Of a DNA stretch of 41,534 bases, positions 24,063-32,938 are shown piece after piece (the stretch's first letter is position 1; every line of letters starts with the position of its first letter). Position numbers and translations under genes: made by a program. The stretch comes from Aquimarina litoralis (GTDB taxonomy: Bacteria > Bacteroidota > Bacteroidia > Flavobacteriales > Flavobacteriaceae). The notes under the pieces are model-generated. The model was not told the origin of the DNA. It saw nothing but the letters and a program-made list of their open reading frames with translations, and made no database searches. The stretch spans positions 37,687 to 79,220 of the forward strand of contig NZ_WEKL01000111.1 in the NCBI RefSeq assembly GCF_019295435.1, written 5' to 3'.

Positions 24063-25370
24063 ATGAAGACAATAGATAAAATACCAACCTCGAAATTAGG
24101 ACGAACCACAGAATTGGTAAAGACTGGTGTAAAAGTAGGAGGGAATTATCTGAAGTATTATAGTAAGAAAGCTGTTAATCCAAATTTAACTAGAGATAAA
24201 TTAAATGAGGACAATGCTGCTGATATCTATGATGGATTGAAAAATTTGAAGGGTAGTGCGCTTAAAGTGGCACAAATGCTTTCAATGGAAAAAAATATAC
24301 TACCTAATGCGTATGTAGAAAAGTTTTCGTTGTCTCAGTTTAGTGTGCCTCCTTTATCTGCTCCTTTGGTAAGAAAAACATTTAAAAAATATCACGGAAA
24401 ATATCCGGAAGATTTATACGACACGTTTGCAACTCAATCTGTTAATGCTGCCAGTATCGGACAGGTACATAAGGCATCTAAAGACGGGAAAAAACTTGCT
24501 GTGAAAATTCAATATCCTGGAGTTGCAGACAGCATAAGTTCTGATTTGGCGATGGTAAAACCCATCGCCATCAGGATGTTCAATTTAAAGGGAAAAGATT
24601 CGGATAAGTATTTTCAGGAATTAGAAGGGAAATTACTTGAAGAAACAGACTATGTTTTAGAAGTGCAACAGAGTAAAGACATCACTAATGCTTGTTCGAA
24701 GATTGAGAATCTCAGATTTCCTAGATATTATGAGGATTTGTCTAGTAAGCGTATCATTACGATGGACTGGATGGATGGAGATCATCTTAGTGAATTTGCG
24801 AAAAAGAATGAAGATAAAAAGAAGGCTGATAAAATAGGACAAGCGCTTTGGGATTTTTATATGTATCAGATGCATATTTTAAAAGCGGTACATGCGGATC
24901 CACATCCAGGAAATTTCCTTATTGATAAAGAAGGGAATCTTATAGCAATAGATTTTGGATGTGTGAAAAAAGTTCCCTTAGAGTTTTATACTCCTTATTT
25001 TGAATTGGCAGAAAAAGAAAATATAAATAATCCTGAATTTTTTACTCAAAAAATGTTTGAACTCGAAATACTTCGAGAAGATGACTCAGTAGAGGAAAAG
25101 AAATTCTTCTCTGCATTATTTCATGAAATGCTAAGTCTTTTTACAAGACCATTTAATGAAGAGACTTTTGATTTTGCAGATGAAGGTTTTTGGAATAAAA
25201 TAACCGAGTTGAGTGAAAAATATTCTAAGGATACAGAATTAAGGAAAATGAATGGTAATAGAGGAAGTAAGCATTTCCTGTATATCAATAGAACTTTCTT
25301 TGGTCTATATAACTTATTACACGATTTGAAAGCAACGATTCGTGTGAAAAATTTTGAAAAGTACCTTTAG
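24063..25370 (+). CDS. ABC1/ADCK (UbiB-like) atypical kinase
   Basis: A 435-residue protein-kinase-like ATPase of the ABC1/ADCK/UbiB family, linked in other organisms to quinone biosynthesis and lipid homeostasis. The family's KxGQ helix appears as LKGSALKVAQMLS (62-74), closer to the COQ8/ADCK3 form. The Ala-rich loop is NAASIGQVH (128-136), the ATP lysine is Lys148 in AVKIQYPGV, the catalytic loop is HADPHPGN (277-284), and DFG (297-299) binds metal. There is no C-terminal membrane helix pair, so the protein is probably peripheral. The start is supported by AAAGGA 5 bases before the ATG. It is the second gene after the TetR-like regulator and ends before a terminator. Flavobacteria use menaquinone, so the exact role is open. 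Confidence 0.92.
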   Translation: MKTIDKIPTSKLGRTTELVKTGVKVGGNYLKYYSKKAVNPNLTRDKLNEDNAADIYDGLKNLKGSALKVAQMLSMEKNILPNAYVEKFSLSQFSVPPLSAPLVRKTFKKYHGKYPEDLYDTFATQSVNAASIGQVHKASKDGKKLAVKIQYPGVADSISSDLAMVKPIAIRMFNLKGKDSDKYFQELEGKLLEETDYVLEVQQSKDITNACSKIENLRFPRYYEDLSSKRIITMDWMDGDHLSEFAKKNEDKKKADKIGQALWDFYMYQMHILKAVHADPHPGNFLIDKEGNLIAIDFGCVKKVPLEFYTPYFELAEKENINNPEFFTQKMFELEILREDDSVEEKKFFSALFHEMLSLFTRPFNEETFDFADEGFWNKITELSEKYSKDTELRKMNGNRGSKHFLYINRTFFGLYNLLHDLKATIRVKNFEKYL

Positions 25371-25420
25371 TCAGTCGTTAAGACTGGCTTTGGTTTGTTT
25401 ATTTATTGGTTAGGTTGTTA

Positions 25421-25457
25421 GAAAGGCATGCTGTGGTTGGCGTGCCTTTCGCTTTTT
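25421..25457 (+). terminator. Rho-independent terminator of the TetR-ADCK operon
   Basis: Stem GAAAGGCATGC / GCGTGCCTTTC (25421-25431 with 25440-25450, one G-U pair), 8-base loop, then a short T run at 25453-25457. Confidence 0.8.
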
Positions 25458-25640
25458 AAATGACTTTACAAGTAAAAAATACTTTTGTGGAGATTATTTG
25501 CCTTTTGTCGAAATTTGTTTCTTTTCTGCAAAGTTTATCCACTTCTCAAAGATTAGAATTCTCTAATTTTAAATTAGACAATTACACTTGCTTTAACCAA
25601 ATAGCGTATAGTTAATATTAAATCAGAAAGGGAAAAAGAC

Positions 25641-25928
25641 ATGGATATTTCTTTGGAAACATTAGAAGAGAATGATGGTGAATATCATACAGAGAAATCA
25701 TTTTTAGTATTTCTTGATTATCGTTTCAATGCAATTTATGTAGATGTACTAACGACTAATGCTGATGTTTTTTATAAGATACTTAATAGAAATGGACAAT
25801 TACTTCAAGAGAATTATCACCTGTCCAAAAGAAATAAGATTTCCTTAGACCCTTTTCCCTCTGATTTATATATTATTGAAGTGAGTGATGGTATTCATAC
25901 AATAACCAAAAAAATCTTAAGGTTTTAA
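25641..25928 (+). CDS. Small protein resembling a stand-alone type IX secretion sorting domain
   Basis: A 95-residue protein with no signal peptide. The C-terminal half, VFYKILNRNGQLL from 43 and then ISLDPFPSDLYIIEVSD and ITKKILRF, has the layout of the T9SS type-A C-terminal sorting domain: a strand ending N-x-x-G-x-x, then the L-x-x-x-P-S-x-x-Y-x-[IV] turn, then the terminal basic I-x-K-K strand. The first 30 residues are acidic and unrelated to a cargo. Without a Sec leader it cannot be an ordinary cargo, so it may be an intracellular CTD-like protein, a remnant or a decoy. The start is supported by AAAGGGAAAAAG just upstream. It is transcribed alone. Confidence 0.65.
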   Translation: MDISLETLEENDGEYHTEKSFLVFLDYRFNAIYVDVLTTNADVFYKILNRNGQLLQENYHLSKRNKISLDPFPSDLYIIEVSDGIHTITKKILRF

Positions 25929-26146
25929 CCGGCAATGTTTCATTTGTTTTTATATGGAGAAATTTGAACGCACTATTGTTTTTGTATCGTATGGATGATC
26001 TAACTAATATTTGTTATGCATGCATACAATAAGATCGCTGTTTCTTTTATCAAAAACGTAAGAATACATATCTTGCTCTGCGGTTTTTTAAACAGCGAAA
26101 GTAATAAGCTATTATTGCACACAATACACACTCAATATTATAATAT

Positions 26147-27157
26147 ATGTATACTTCAAAAGTAACAGGATTAGGGAGTTATGTTCCTGAAAATGTTGTA
26201 ACTAATGACGATTTATCAAAAATAATGGATACAAATGACGCTTGGATTCAGGAGCGCACAGGTATCAAAGAAAGGCGTCATATAAAAAAGGGAGATGGTA
26301 ATAGTACTTCTATAATGGGAGTGAAAGCGGCCAAGATTGCTTTAGAAAGAGCAAAATTGACAAAAGATGATATTGATTTTATCATTTTTGCTACACTAAG
26401 TCCAGATATGTATTTTCCAGGTGGTGGAGTTAGAGTCCAGGATATGATGGATATGAATACTGTACCTGCTTTAGATGTAAGAAACCAATGTAGTGGCTTT
26501 GTATATGCTTTATCAGTGGCCGATCAGTTTATCAAAACAGGGATGTATAAAAATGTGCTAATCATAGGAAGCGAAAATCATAGTGGTGGATTGGATATGA
26601 CAACTAGAGGAAGAGCAGTTTCTGTGATTTTTGGAGATGGAGCAGGTGCTATGGTATTGTCTCGAAATGAAAAAGAAGATAATAGTGGTGTATTATCTAC
26701 TCATTTGCATAGTGAAGGAGCGCACGCTAAAGAGCTTTCTTTAGAAGGTCCAAGTACAGAACATTGGGTTCCTGAAATTATTGAAAAGAATGATCAGGAA
26801 AATATCACGTATTATCCATATATGAATGGACAATTTGTTTTTAAGAATGCGGTAGTGCGTTTTTCAGAGGTAATTAATGAAGGATTACAACAAAATAACC
26901 TTTCTCCGTCGGATATTAATATGTTGATCCCTCATCAGGCGAATCTTAGGATTTCACAGTTTGTACAAAAACAATTTAGATTGTCAGATGACCAGGTGTA
27001 TAATAATATCCAGCGATATGGTAATACAACAGCAGCCTCAATTCCAATTGCATTGACTGAAGCTTGGGAAGAAGGTAAAATCAAAGAAGGAGATGTTGTG
27101 GTGTTAGCTGCTTTCGGAAGTGGATTTACATGGGGTAGTGCTGTTATCAAATGGTAA
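26147..27157 (+). CDS. fabH: 3-oxoacyl-ACP synthase III (FabH-like)
   Basis: A 336-residue KAS III enzyme that condenses acyl-CoA with malonyl-ACP to start fatty acid (or related) chains in the cytosol. The triad is Cys115 in VRNQCSGFVYAL, His263 in IPHQANLRI and Asn293 in YGNTTAAS. The GDGAGAMVLS segment and terminal FGSGFTWGSAVIKW are typical. It stands alone, not next to plsX, rpmF or acc genes, so it is probably an extra copy with a special primer or product (inference). The 218-base upstream region contains a TATGCATGCATA palindrome (26015-26026) and inverted octamers CGCTGTTT/AAACAGCG (26036 and 26090), possible regulator sites. A terminator follows. Confidence 0.92.
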   Translation: MYTSKVTGLGSYVPENVVTNDDLSKIMDTNDAWIQERTGIKERRHIKKGDGNSTSIMGVKAAKIALERAKLTKDDIDFIIFATLSPDMYFPGGGVRVQDMMDMNTVPALDVRNQCSGFVYALSVADQFIKTGMYKNVLIIGSENHSGGLDMTTRGRAVSVIFGDGAGAMVLSRNEKEDNSGVLSTHLHSEGAHAKELSLEGPSTEHWVPEIIEKNDQENITYYPYMNGQFVFKNAVVRFSEVINEGLQQNNLSPSDINMLIPHQANLRISQFVQKQFRLSDDQVYNNIQRYGNTTAASIPIALTEAWEEGKIKEGDVVVLAAFGSGFTWGSAVIKW

Positions 27158-27188
27158 GATAATCACATATTAGATTTATATGTAAATG

Positions 27189-27220
27189 AAAATCGCGAAA
27201 CAGTACGTTTCGCGATTTTT
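27189..27220 (+). terminator. Rho-independent terminator of fabH
   Basis: Stem AAAATCGCGAAAC / GTTTCGCGATTTT (27189-27201 with 27207-27219), 5-base loop, followed by T-rich sequence; the A run on the left gives it reverse-strand potential. Confidence 0.9.
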
Positions 27221-27431
27221 GTTTTACCGGGGTTATTTTTTTCTTTAAAGGCTAATTCAAATAAATTATAACCGGAATGGTACTATAATAGACGTAACAA
27301 ATTGCAGAGTGTTACAAAAACACTTAATTTTTTACATTTATTTAACTTTAAGGTGTTTTGGTTTGATGATTCTTAAATTTAACAAATAAAATGCATATAT
27401 TTTAATAAATTAACATATTAGTTGTATTTGT

Positions 27432-29852
27432 TTAAAGAATTCCTCCACCGGATTTTTCATTCGAATCTCTACGTTTTCTTCTAACTTTTCGATTTTTTCC
27501 ACTACCGAAACGATACGATAAACCTAAGAATACGGTTTGTGTTTCGCCCTGAAATTGTCCATTCTGTTCAAAAGGAAAGTCACCAGAGAATCTAAAGCGC
27601 ATAGTATTGAATATATCATTAAAGTTGATACTTGCTGTACCTTTCCCTCCTAAGAAATTATATCTAGCTCCTGTATTTACAAAATAAAATGGTTTTGTTT
27701 TAAACTGAATTCCTTCCTGCTCGCCACGATAAAAACCAAAGATTTGAAATGTTAGGTTTTTGGTAGCTTTGAAGTTATTATTGATTCTAAAGTTATATAC
27801 TACTGCATCTACCTCACTAGATACTTGAACAGTTTCATCTACTCCATTAACTTCTACAACATCTTCTACAATACCTTTTTGTGTTTGAGCGTATAAATCA
27901 AAGCTTGCATTAAAATTCCACCATTTGGTCGGTCTATAGTTACTGGAAATTTCTATTCCGTACGCAGAATTATTATCAAAATTCTCAAACGTAAGTATTT
28001 GCCCTTCTTCAACAGTAGGATCCGTTAACAAGGTCTGATTAATCTCATCGTTGATAAGACGATAAAAAGTTCCTGCAGTTATCGACCCTCCTTGTAATTT
28101 GCGAGTGTAATTTAATTCTATTGAATTCGTAAACTGAGGATCGAGCTCTGGATTTCCTCTAGAAGTTATTCTTGGAGTACTCCATTCTCTAATAGGATTT
28201 ACTTGATTTAATCCAGGTCTGTCTACTCTTCGACTATAGCTTAATTGATAGGTGTTTTTTTCGCCAGGAGTATATGTAAGGTATGCAGAAGGGTAAACTG
28301 TGAAAATATCATCTTCAAATACTTTTACATCATTAAAAATTGCCTCTACTTGATAGCTTTCTAATCGTGCTCCTAACTGATATGACCATTTTTCATAGTT
28401 CTTACCGTAGGTAGCATATATAGCATGAATATCTCTGTCATATCGATATTTAGAATCATCAAATAAGGTTGATCTGTATTCATTGTCGGTACGTCTTATA
28501 CGACCTTCATATCCTAATTCTAACTTTGCTTTTTCTGATAAAGGGTTTACATAATCAAGATTAATGGTTGTGTTGGTTCTTTCATTGTTTAATATATCAT
28601 CATAATTAGGAGTTAAACCGCCAGTAAAATTGAAATCATCATCGCTATCACTTTCAAAAACATTATAGTCTACTTCTAATTCAATATTATGTCCTTCTTT
28701 TTTGAAATCATGTTTGTAATCAAAATTATAGGTAGATCCAATATTATCGCTATCGTTAATCAAATTTTGGAATACGTTATTTTCTGGATTATCGAGAAAA
28801 TTAATATCTGTTGTACCATTGATGTTTCCATCAAATAAATTTTGATTAGTATACAATGAGATTGTATTCTTGTCATTAATGTAGTAGTCAAAACCTACTT
28901 TAAAAAGATGCGATTTATTGTTATCCAAGAAACGAAAATCTGTTCTATAGTTTTGGTCACCTCTAAATATGAAACCCTGTTGTAGGTTTTTGGTGATATT
29001 GGCTCCATAATTTCCATAAACGTTTATTTTTCCAGTTCGGTAATTTAGGTCAATGGAGCTATTGAATCTGGCATTTTTATCCCAGTTTACACCCAGATTT
29101 ATATTTCCGTTAAAACCAATGTTAGCATTTTTACGTAATACTATATTAATAATACCGCTCATTCCCTCAGGATTGTATTTAGCAGATGGATTTGTAATTA
29201 ATTCTACGGATTTAATAGATGTGGATGGAATCTGCTTTAGCAATTGCGTAGGTGAAATGTTTGTTGGTTTTCCATCAATAAGTATTTGCACGTTTGGGTT
29301 ACCTCGTAATGCGATATTTCCATCTTGATCCACATTAACAGATGGGATATTTTGCATGATTTCTGCTGCTGTTCCACCTGTAGTCGTAAGGTCCTTTCCG
29401 ATATTAACTACTTTTCGGTCGATCTTTTGTTCGATAGTAGTTCGTTCTGCAATGATTGTTACATCATCTAGCGCCTGTGCTTCTTCTTCTAATGATATGG
29501 TTCCTACGTTGATGTCCTTGTTTTTTCTTGATATAGCTATCGGCTGACTATAACTTGTATATCCAATAAATTGTACTTTTAGTGTATAATTTCCTTTAGG
29601 TATATCGGCTATCAAAAAAGTTCCATCATCTTTTGTAATTCCACCGCTAACTACCTTGTTAGCTCCATCATTTATAACGATAGTTGCATATGGAATGGGT
29701 TGCTTTAGATTTTTGTCAATTACAGTTCCGCTTATAGTTCCAACTACAATATTATTATTGGGTTGAGCAGTAAGTAAAGAGCAACTTATTAATAGAAAAA
29801 ATAAGCATGCGTTTTTTGTTCTCTTCCAAAGAGATCGATTCGTTTTTTTCAT
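27432..29852 (-). CDS. TonB-dependent outer-membrane receptor family protein (OMP_b-brl_3 type)
   Basis: An 806-residue outer-membrane protein. A signal peptide (about 1-29, ending LLTAQ) leads to a carboxypeptidase-regulatory-like beta domain (about 36-118, ISGTVIDKNLKQPIPYATI). A plug domain follows at about 155-245 with GNIALRGNPNVQILIDGKPT and NPSAKYNPEGMSGIINIVLRK. The rest is a beta-barrel of the OMP_b-brl_3 group seen in flavobacterial receptors without a SusD partner. The C-terminus is unusual: instead of ending in an aromatic strand residue it has a basic, Gly-rich tail KVRRKRRDSNEKSGGGIL. There is no adjacent lipoprotein or transporter, so the ligand cannot be named. Confidence 0.92.
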   Translation of the reverse strand: MKKTNRSLWKRTKNACLFFLLISCSLLTAQPNNNIVVGTISGTVIDKNLKQPIPYATIVINDGANKVVSGGITKDDGTFLIADIPKGNYTLKVQFIGYTSYSQPIAISRKNKDINVGTISLEEEAQALDDVTIIAERTTIEQKIDRKVVNIGKDLTTTGGTAAEIMQNIPSVNVDQDGNIALRGNPNVQILIDGKPTNISPTQLLKQIPSTSIKSVELITNPSAKYNPEGMSGIINIVLRKNANIGFNGNINLGVNWDKNARFNSSIDLNYRTGKINVYGNYGANITKNLQQGFIFRGDQNYRTDFRFLDNNKSHLFKVGFDYYINDKNTISLYTNQNLFDGNINGTTDINFLDNPENNVFQNLINDSDNIGSTYNFDYKHDFKKEGHNIELEVDYNVFESDSDDDFNFTGGLTPNYDDILNNERTNTTINLDYVNPLSEKAKLELGYEGRIRRTDNEYRSTLFDDSKYRYDRDIHAIYATYGKNYEKWSYQLGARLESYQVEAIFNDVKVFEDDIFTVYPSAYLTYTPGEKNTYQLSYSRRVDRPGLNQVNPIREWSTPRITSRGNPELDPQFTNSIELNYTRKLQGGSITAGTFYRLINDEINQTLLTDPTVEEGQILTFENFDNNSAYGIEISSNYRPTKWWNFNASFDLYAQTQKGIVEDVVEVNGVDETVQVSSEVDAVVYNFRINNNFKATKNLTFQIFGFYRGEQEGIQFKTKPFYFVNTGARYNFLGGKGTASINFNDIFNTMRFRFSGDFPFEQNGQFQGETQTVFLGLSYRFGSGKNRKVRRKRRDSNEKSGGGIL

Positions 29853-30271
29853 TCTGAACGTTTATTTGATTGATGTATGTTATACATTGTACTCGGTATT
29901 GCATAATATCGGTACAATTGTTTCCCTAAAATACGTTGATGACACGTATTGAAAATATGACGACCTAATCCAAAATCTGTTACATTAAATATTTTTTTTA
30001 ACAATTAATTACAAAATCAAAAACCGCTCCTGGATAAGGAGCGGTCTTCTTATAATAATCAAATAGTAACACTAACCATCAACTATGAATAAAATTTGAT
30101 TATTAAGTAACTAACTAACTAAATTTATGAAAAATCATATTTCTTTATCTATAAGACGTGGAGTGCAAGCCTTATGTTACACCTAATTTTTGTTTTTAAC
30201 ATTTTCGGGTTTATTTTTAACGTTTATGATCTGTAATCACTTTGAATTAACGTTACTTTGCGATTAAATAA
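29853..30271. other. 419-base region between divergent genes with an orphan hairpin
   Basis: No supported coding gene. It contains a terminator-like hairpin (30023-30045), an 11-base inverted repeat AATAATCAAAT / ATTTGATTATT (30054-30064 and 30094-30104), and a short TAACTAACTAACTAA run (30109-30123). A 19-codon reading frame at 30127-30186 (MKNHISLSIRRGVQALCYT) was not called as a gene. The hairpin does not terminate either flanking gene. Confidence 0.55.
30012..30045 (-). terminator. Orphan rho-independent terminator, reverse strand
   Basis: Stem ACCGCTCCT / AGGAGCGGT (30023-30031 with 30037-30045), 5-base loop. Read on the reverse strand it is followed by TTTTTGATTTTG, a good U tract; on the forward strand the tail is only CTTCTTA. 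No annotated gene ends here on the reverse strand, so it may end an unrecognised transcript. Confidence 0.65.
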
Positions 30272-30643
30272 ATGTATATGGAGTCCAAAAAGACTTTGGT
30301 TTTAGGCGCATCTCTGAAATCTAACAGATATTCTAATCTAGCGGTACATAGATTAGTAAATCATCATCAAAATGTAGTAGCTATTGGACTTAGAGCGGGA
30401 GAAGTCGCTGATGTTACCATAGAAACTTCTTTAGTTACATTTGATGATATTCATACGGTAACCTTATATCTAAACCCAACTAGACAAGAAGCGTATTATG
30501 ATTACATCATAGGACTTGATCCGCAGAGAGTAATTTTTAATCCTGGAACTGAAAACCCTGAATTTTACAAATTATTAAGAGAAGCGAATATTGAATTTGA
30601 AGTTGCTTGTACTTTAGTGTTACTTTCTACGAATCAGTATTAA
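30272..30643 (+). CDS. CoA-binding domain protein (CoA_binding_2)
   Basis: A 123-residue cytosolic Rossmann-fold protein. [17 protein letters not shown] holds the nucleotide-binding turn, [11 protein letters not shown] the second strand, and [15 protein letters not shown] the conserved NPG segment of small CoA-binding proteins related to the N-terminal domain of succinyl-CoA synthetase alpha. The ATG at 30272 gives MYMESKK; the ATG at 30278 ([10 protein letters not shown]) is equally possible. Its last 24 bases overlap the end of the converging symporter gene. The cellular role is not established. Confidence 0.85.
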   Translation: MYMESKKTLVLGASLKSNRYSNLAVHRLVNHHQNVVAIGLRAGEVADVTIETSLVTFDDIHTVTLYLNPTRQEAYYDYIIGLDPQRVIFNPGTENPEFYKLLREANIEFEVACTLVLLSTNQY

Positions 30644-32059
30644 TCCTAAAAAGGTTAATAAACCGTTTAGGATCAAAATAAAGAACCCAAATTCGAAACC
30701 GAACCAATTTGCACTATTAATACTTATAATGTAGGATAGTATTGGTGATAAGATTGCAACAAGTGGAACAATTTTGTCTTTAACCTTCATCTTAGTAAAT
30801 AAACCAAAGGCGTATAACCCTAAAAGTGGACCATAGGTATATCCTGCAAAAACAAATAATTTTGCAATTACACTTTCATCTTTAATAATATACTTGAAAG
30901 CTATAATGACAAGCACCAATATTAGTGAGAATAAAATATGATATCTTTTTCTTGCTTTGATTTGATCTTTTGGAGCTAGTTTTTTTTCTATATCCATGAT
31001 GTCAATGCTAAATGAAGTCGTTAAAGAAGTCAATGCACTATCTGCACTACTATAGGCTGCAGCAATTAACCCCAATACAAAGAAAATAGCAATGCCTATT
31101 CCTAATCCACTTTGTGTTGCTATTACAGGAAATAATTGATCTTTATGAGCATCTATACCGTTTTGTGAAGCATACTGAGTAAGTAATAATCCCAATCCTA
31201 AAAATATAAAATTGACAATAGTAAGTACTATGGTAAACCAAAACATGTTTTTTTGTGCATCTTTTAAATTTCGGCAAGTGAGATTTTTTTGCATCATATC
31301 CTGATCCAAACCAGTCATTACAATGGCAATAAATGCACCTGAGATAAACTGTTTGATAAAATGATCACCACTCTTGAAATCATCAAAAAAGAAAATCTTA
31401 GAAAGGTCACTATCCAAAACATATCCTAGTATACCAGAACTGTCAATTCCTAAATCGTTCGCTACATAATAAACTGCCACTCCAACGGCAATTAACATAA
31501 ATAATGTTTGTAGTGTATCTGTCCATACAATAGTTTTAATACCAGATTTGAATGTGTATAGCCAAATTAGGAGTATCGTTATTATTACGGTTACCCAAAA
31601 AGGTACTCCAATGCTGTCAAACATAATCACCTGTAAAACATTAGCCACCAGAAACAGGCGAAAACTAGCTCCTACAACTCTTGAAATTAAAAAAAATGAA
31701 GCTCCTGTTTTGTACGAAGATCTACCAAAACGTTCTTCTAGATAGGTATATATGGATGTTAAGTTGAGCTTATAATATAGAGGTAATAAAACGGTTCCAA
31801 TAACAGCATATCCAACAATATATCCTAGAACTACTTGCATATAGCTAAACTGAGAAGCTTCTACCCAACCAGGAACAGAAATAAAAGTAACACCACTTAA
31901 AGAAGCTCCAATCATTCCAAAGGCAACCACATACCAAGGAGATTGACGATTTGCTTTAAAAAAAGCTTCGTTTCCTGAATTTTTTCCTGTGAAATAAGAT
32001 ATTAAAAGAAGTACACCAAAGTAAGCGGTGATTAATAACAGAATATGTATGGGTTGCAT
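30620..32059 (-). CDS. Sodium:solute symporter family (SSS) transporter
   Basis: A 479-residue integral membrane protein with about 13 helices in the SSS/LeuT-fold order. It starts with a short periplasmic end and helix [20 protein letters not shown]. Landmarks are [15 protein letters not shown] (substrate/Na+ region of helix 1), [15 protein letters not shown] in the middle loop and [18 protein letters not shown], whose Ser/Thr residues match the SSS Na2 site. It would take up a small organic solute (sugar, sialic acid or amino acid-like) with Na+. No catabolic neighbours define the substrate. Its C-terminal codons overlap the 3' end of the CoA-binding gene. Confidence 0.92.
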   Translation of the reverse strand: MQPIHILLLITAYFGVLLLISYFTGKNSGNEAFFKANRQSPWYVVAFGMIGASLSGVTFISVPGWVEASQFSYMQVVLGYIVGYAVIGTVLLPLYYKLNLTSIYTYLEERFGRSSYKTGASFFLISRVVGASFRLFLVANVLQVIMFDSIGVPFWVTVIITILLIWLYTFKSGIKTIVWTDTLQTLFMLIAVGVAVYYVANDLGIDSSGILGYVLDSDLSKIFFFDDFKSGDHFIKQFISGAFIAIVMTGLDQDMMQKNLTCRNLKDAQKNMFWFTIVLTIVNFIFLGLGLLLTQYASQNGIDAHKDQLFPVIATQSGLGIGIAIFFVLGLIAAAYSSADSALTSLTTSFSIDIMDIEKKLAPKDQIKARKRYHILFSLILVLVIIAFKYIIKDESVIAKLFVFAGYTYGPLLGLYAFGLFTKMKVKDKIVPLVAILSPILSYIISINSANWFGFEFGFFILILNGLLTFLGLILIRRK

Positions 32060-32226
32060 AAATTTTAGTTAAAACGTAAGAGCAAAATACAAATTTAAAT
32101 TTTAAATAATTCAGGCTTGTTTGAGATGATTTTTAGTTGATAAATGGTTAACAAAAAAATAAAGAAATCTGTGTTCTTAATTCAGGGAAATTATTTTTTT
32201 TTGCAGCCGAATTTTAAACCTATAAA

Positions 32227-32898
32227 ATGTACGCCTCAAAAAATAAATTAATATCCAGATATAAAGGGTTGAATTTATATCAAATTAGAAAACAAAGTCT
32301 CACATCTTTTTCAGATTTTGTATTTAGGTTATATAGTTATCATTATACAAAAAAATACAATTGGCAACCTGAAGATCAAGTACAACTTGATATGAAAGCG
32401 TCTGATGAGAAAAGGTTTTATCAGTCGATATATTTTGCTTTTATAAATGACAAAGAAGAAATCGTAGGAACCATAAAATTGACGTATAGATTAGAAGGAG
32501 ATATCTTTCCTATTGAAGAAGAGTTTGATATCGATCTATCTGATGTCATTGCTCAAAGGAACTTGTCAACAAAACATATATGGCACTTGGGGAGATTGGC
32601 TATTGATTCTAAGTTACTAAAAGAAGAAAAGCATCAACTAACTGCAAAAGAGCTAATTAGTGAACTGGTTAGACAAGCATTTCAAATAGTTGATAAAAAC
32701 CCTGATAGTTTGGTCATTGCTGAATCAGATGCACTGATCTATACAATATTTAGAGAAATTGGAATCAATATGCAAAAGATAGGACCAAGTCAGGAATGTT
32801 TAGGTAGTCCAACATACCCAGTAATAATGACTGGTGAGGATATACATTACTGGCTAAACGATACAGAAAACAAAAAAATGTCTAAAGTCTATAAGTAA
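32227..32898 (+). CDS. GNAT-fold acyltransferase resembling FeeM / autoinducer synthases
   Basis: A 223-residue cytosolic protein. It has the order of the N-acyl amino acid synthase / acyl-homoserine lactone synthase branch of GNAT enzymes. A variable helical start is followed by a strand pair (YQSIYFAFINDKEEIVGTIKLTYR, 65-88) and the motif WHLGRLAIDSKLL (119-131), equivalent to the E-x-x-R-L-a-V strand of these families. A helix with ELISELVRQAFQI leads to a late strand, then QKIGPSQECLGSPTYPVIM (183-201). Such enzymes transfer a fatty acyl group from ACP or CoA to an amine. The next gene, a ThiF/E1-like enzyme 40 bases on, is in the same operon, so the two may act on one substrate. Fold assignment is fair; the reaction is inferred. 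Confidence 0.65.
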   Translation: MYASKNKLISRYKGLNLYQIRKQSLTSFSDFVFRLYSYHYTKKYNWQPEDQVQLDMKASDEKRFYQSIYFAFINDKEEIVGTIKLTYRLEGDIFPIEEEFDIDLSDVIAQRNLSTKHIWHLGRLAIDSKLLKEEKHQLTAKELISELVRQAFQIVDKNPDSLVIAESDALIYTIFREIGINMQKIGPSQECLGSPTYPVIMTGEDIHYWLNDTENKKMSKVYK

Positions 32899-32938
32899 CT
32901 ATTAGATGAATAGTGAACTATAGAAATTTTTAAAATAA

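Noticed and set aside
23809..24087. Reverse frame across the TetR-ADCK junction
   Set aside because: Low-complexity Ser/Leu/Ile-rich mirror of the TetR gene; no evidence of coding.
30127..30186. 19-codon reading frame MKNHISLSIRRGVQALCYT as a leader peptide
   Set aside because: No regulatory codon pattern or downstream attenuator is visible, and the nearby hairpin faces the other way; chance is likely.
32192..32203. TA followed by a long T run and TTTG upstream of the GNAT gene as a promoter
   Set aside because: It resembles a -7 box but the spacing between TA and TTTG is too long for the consensus; not called.
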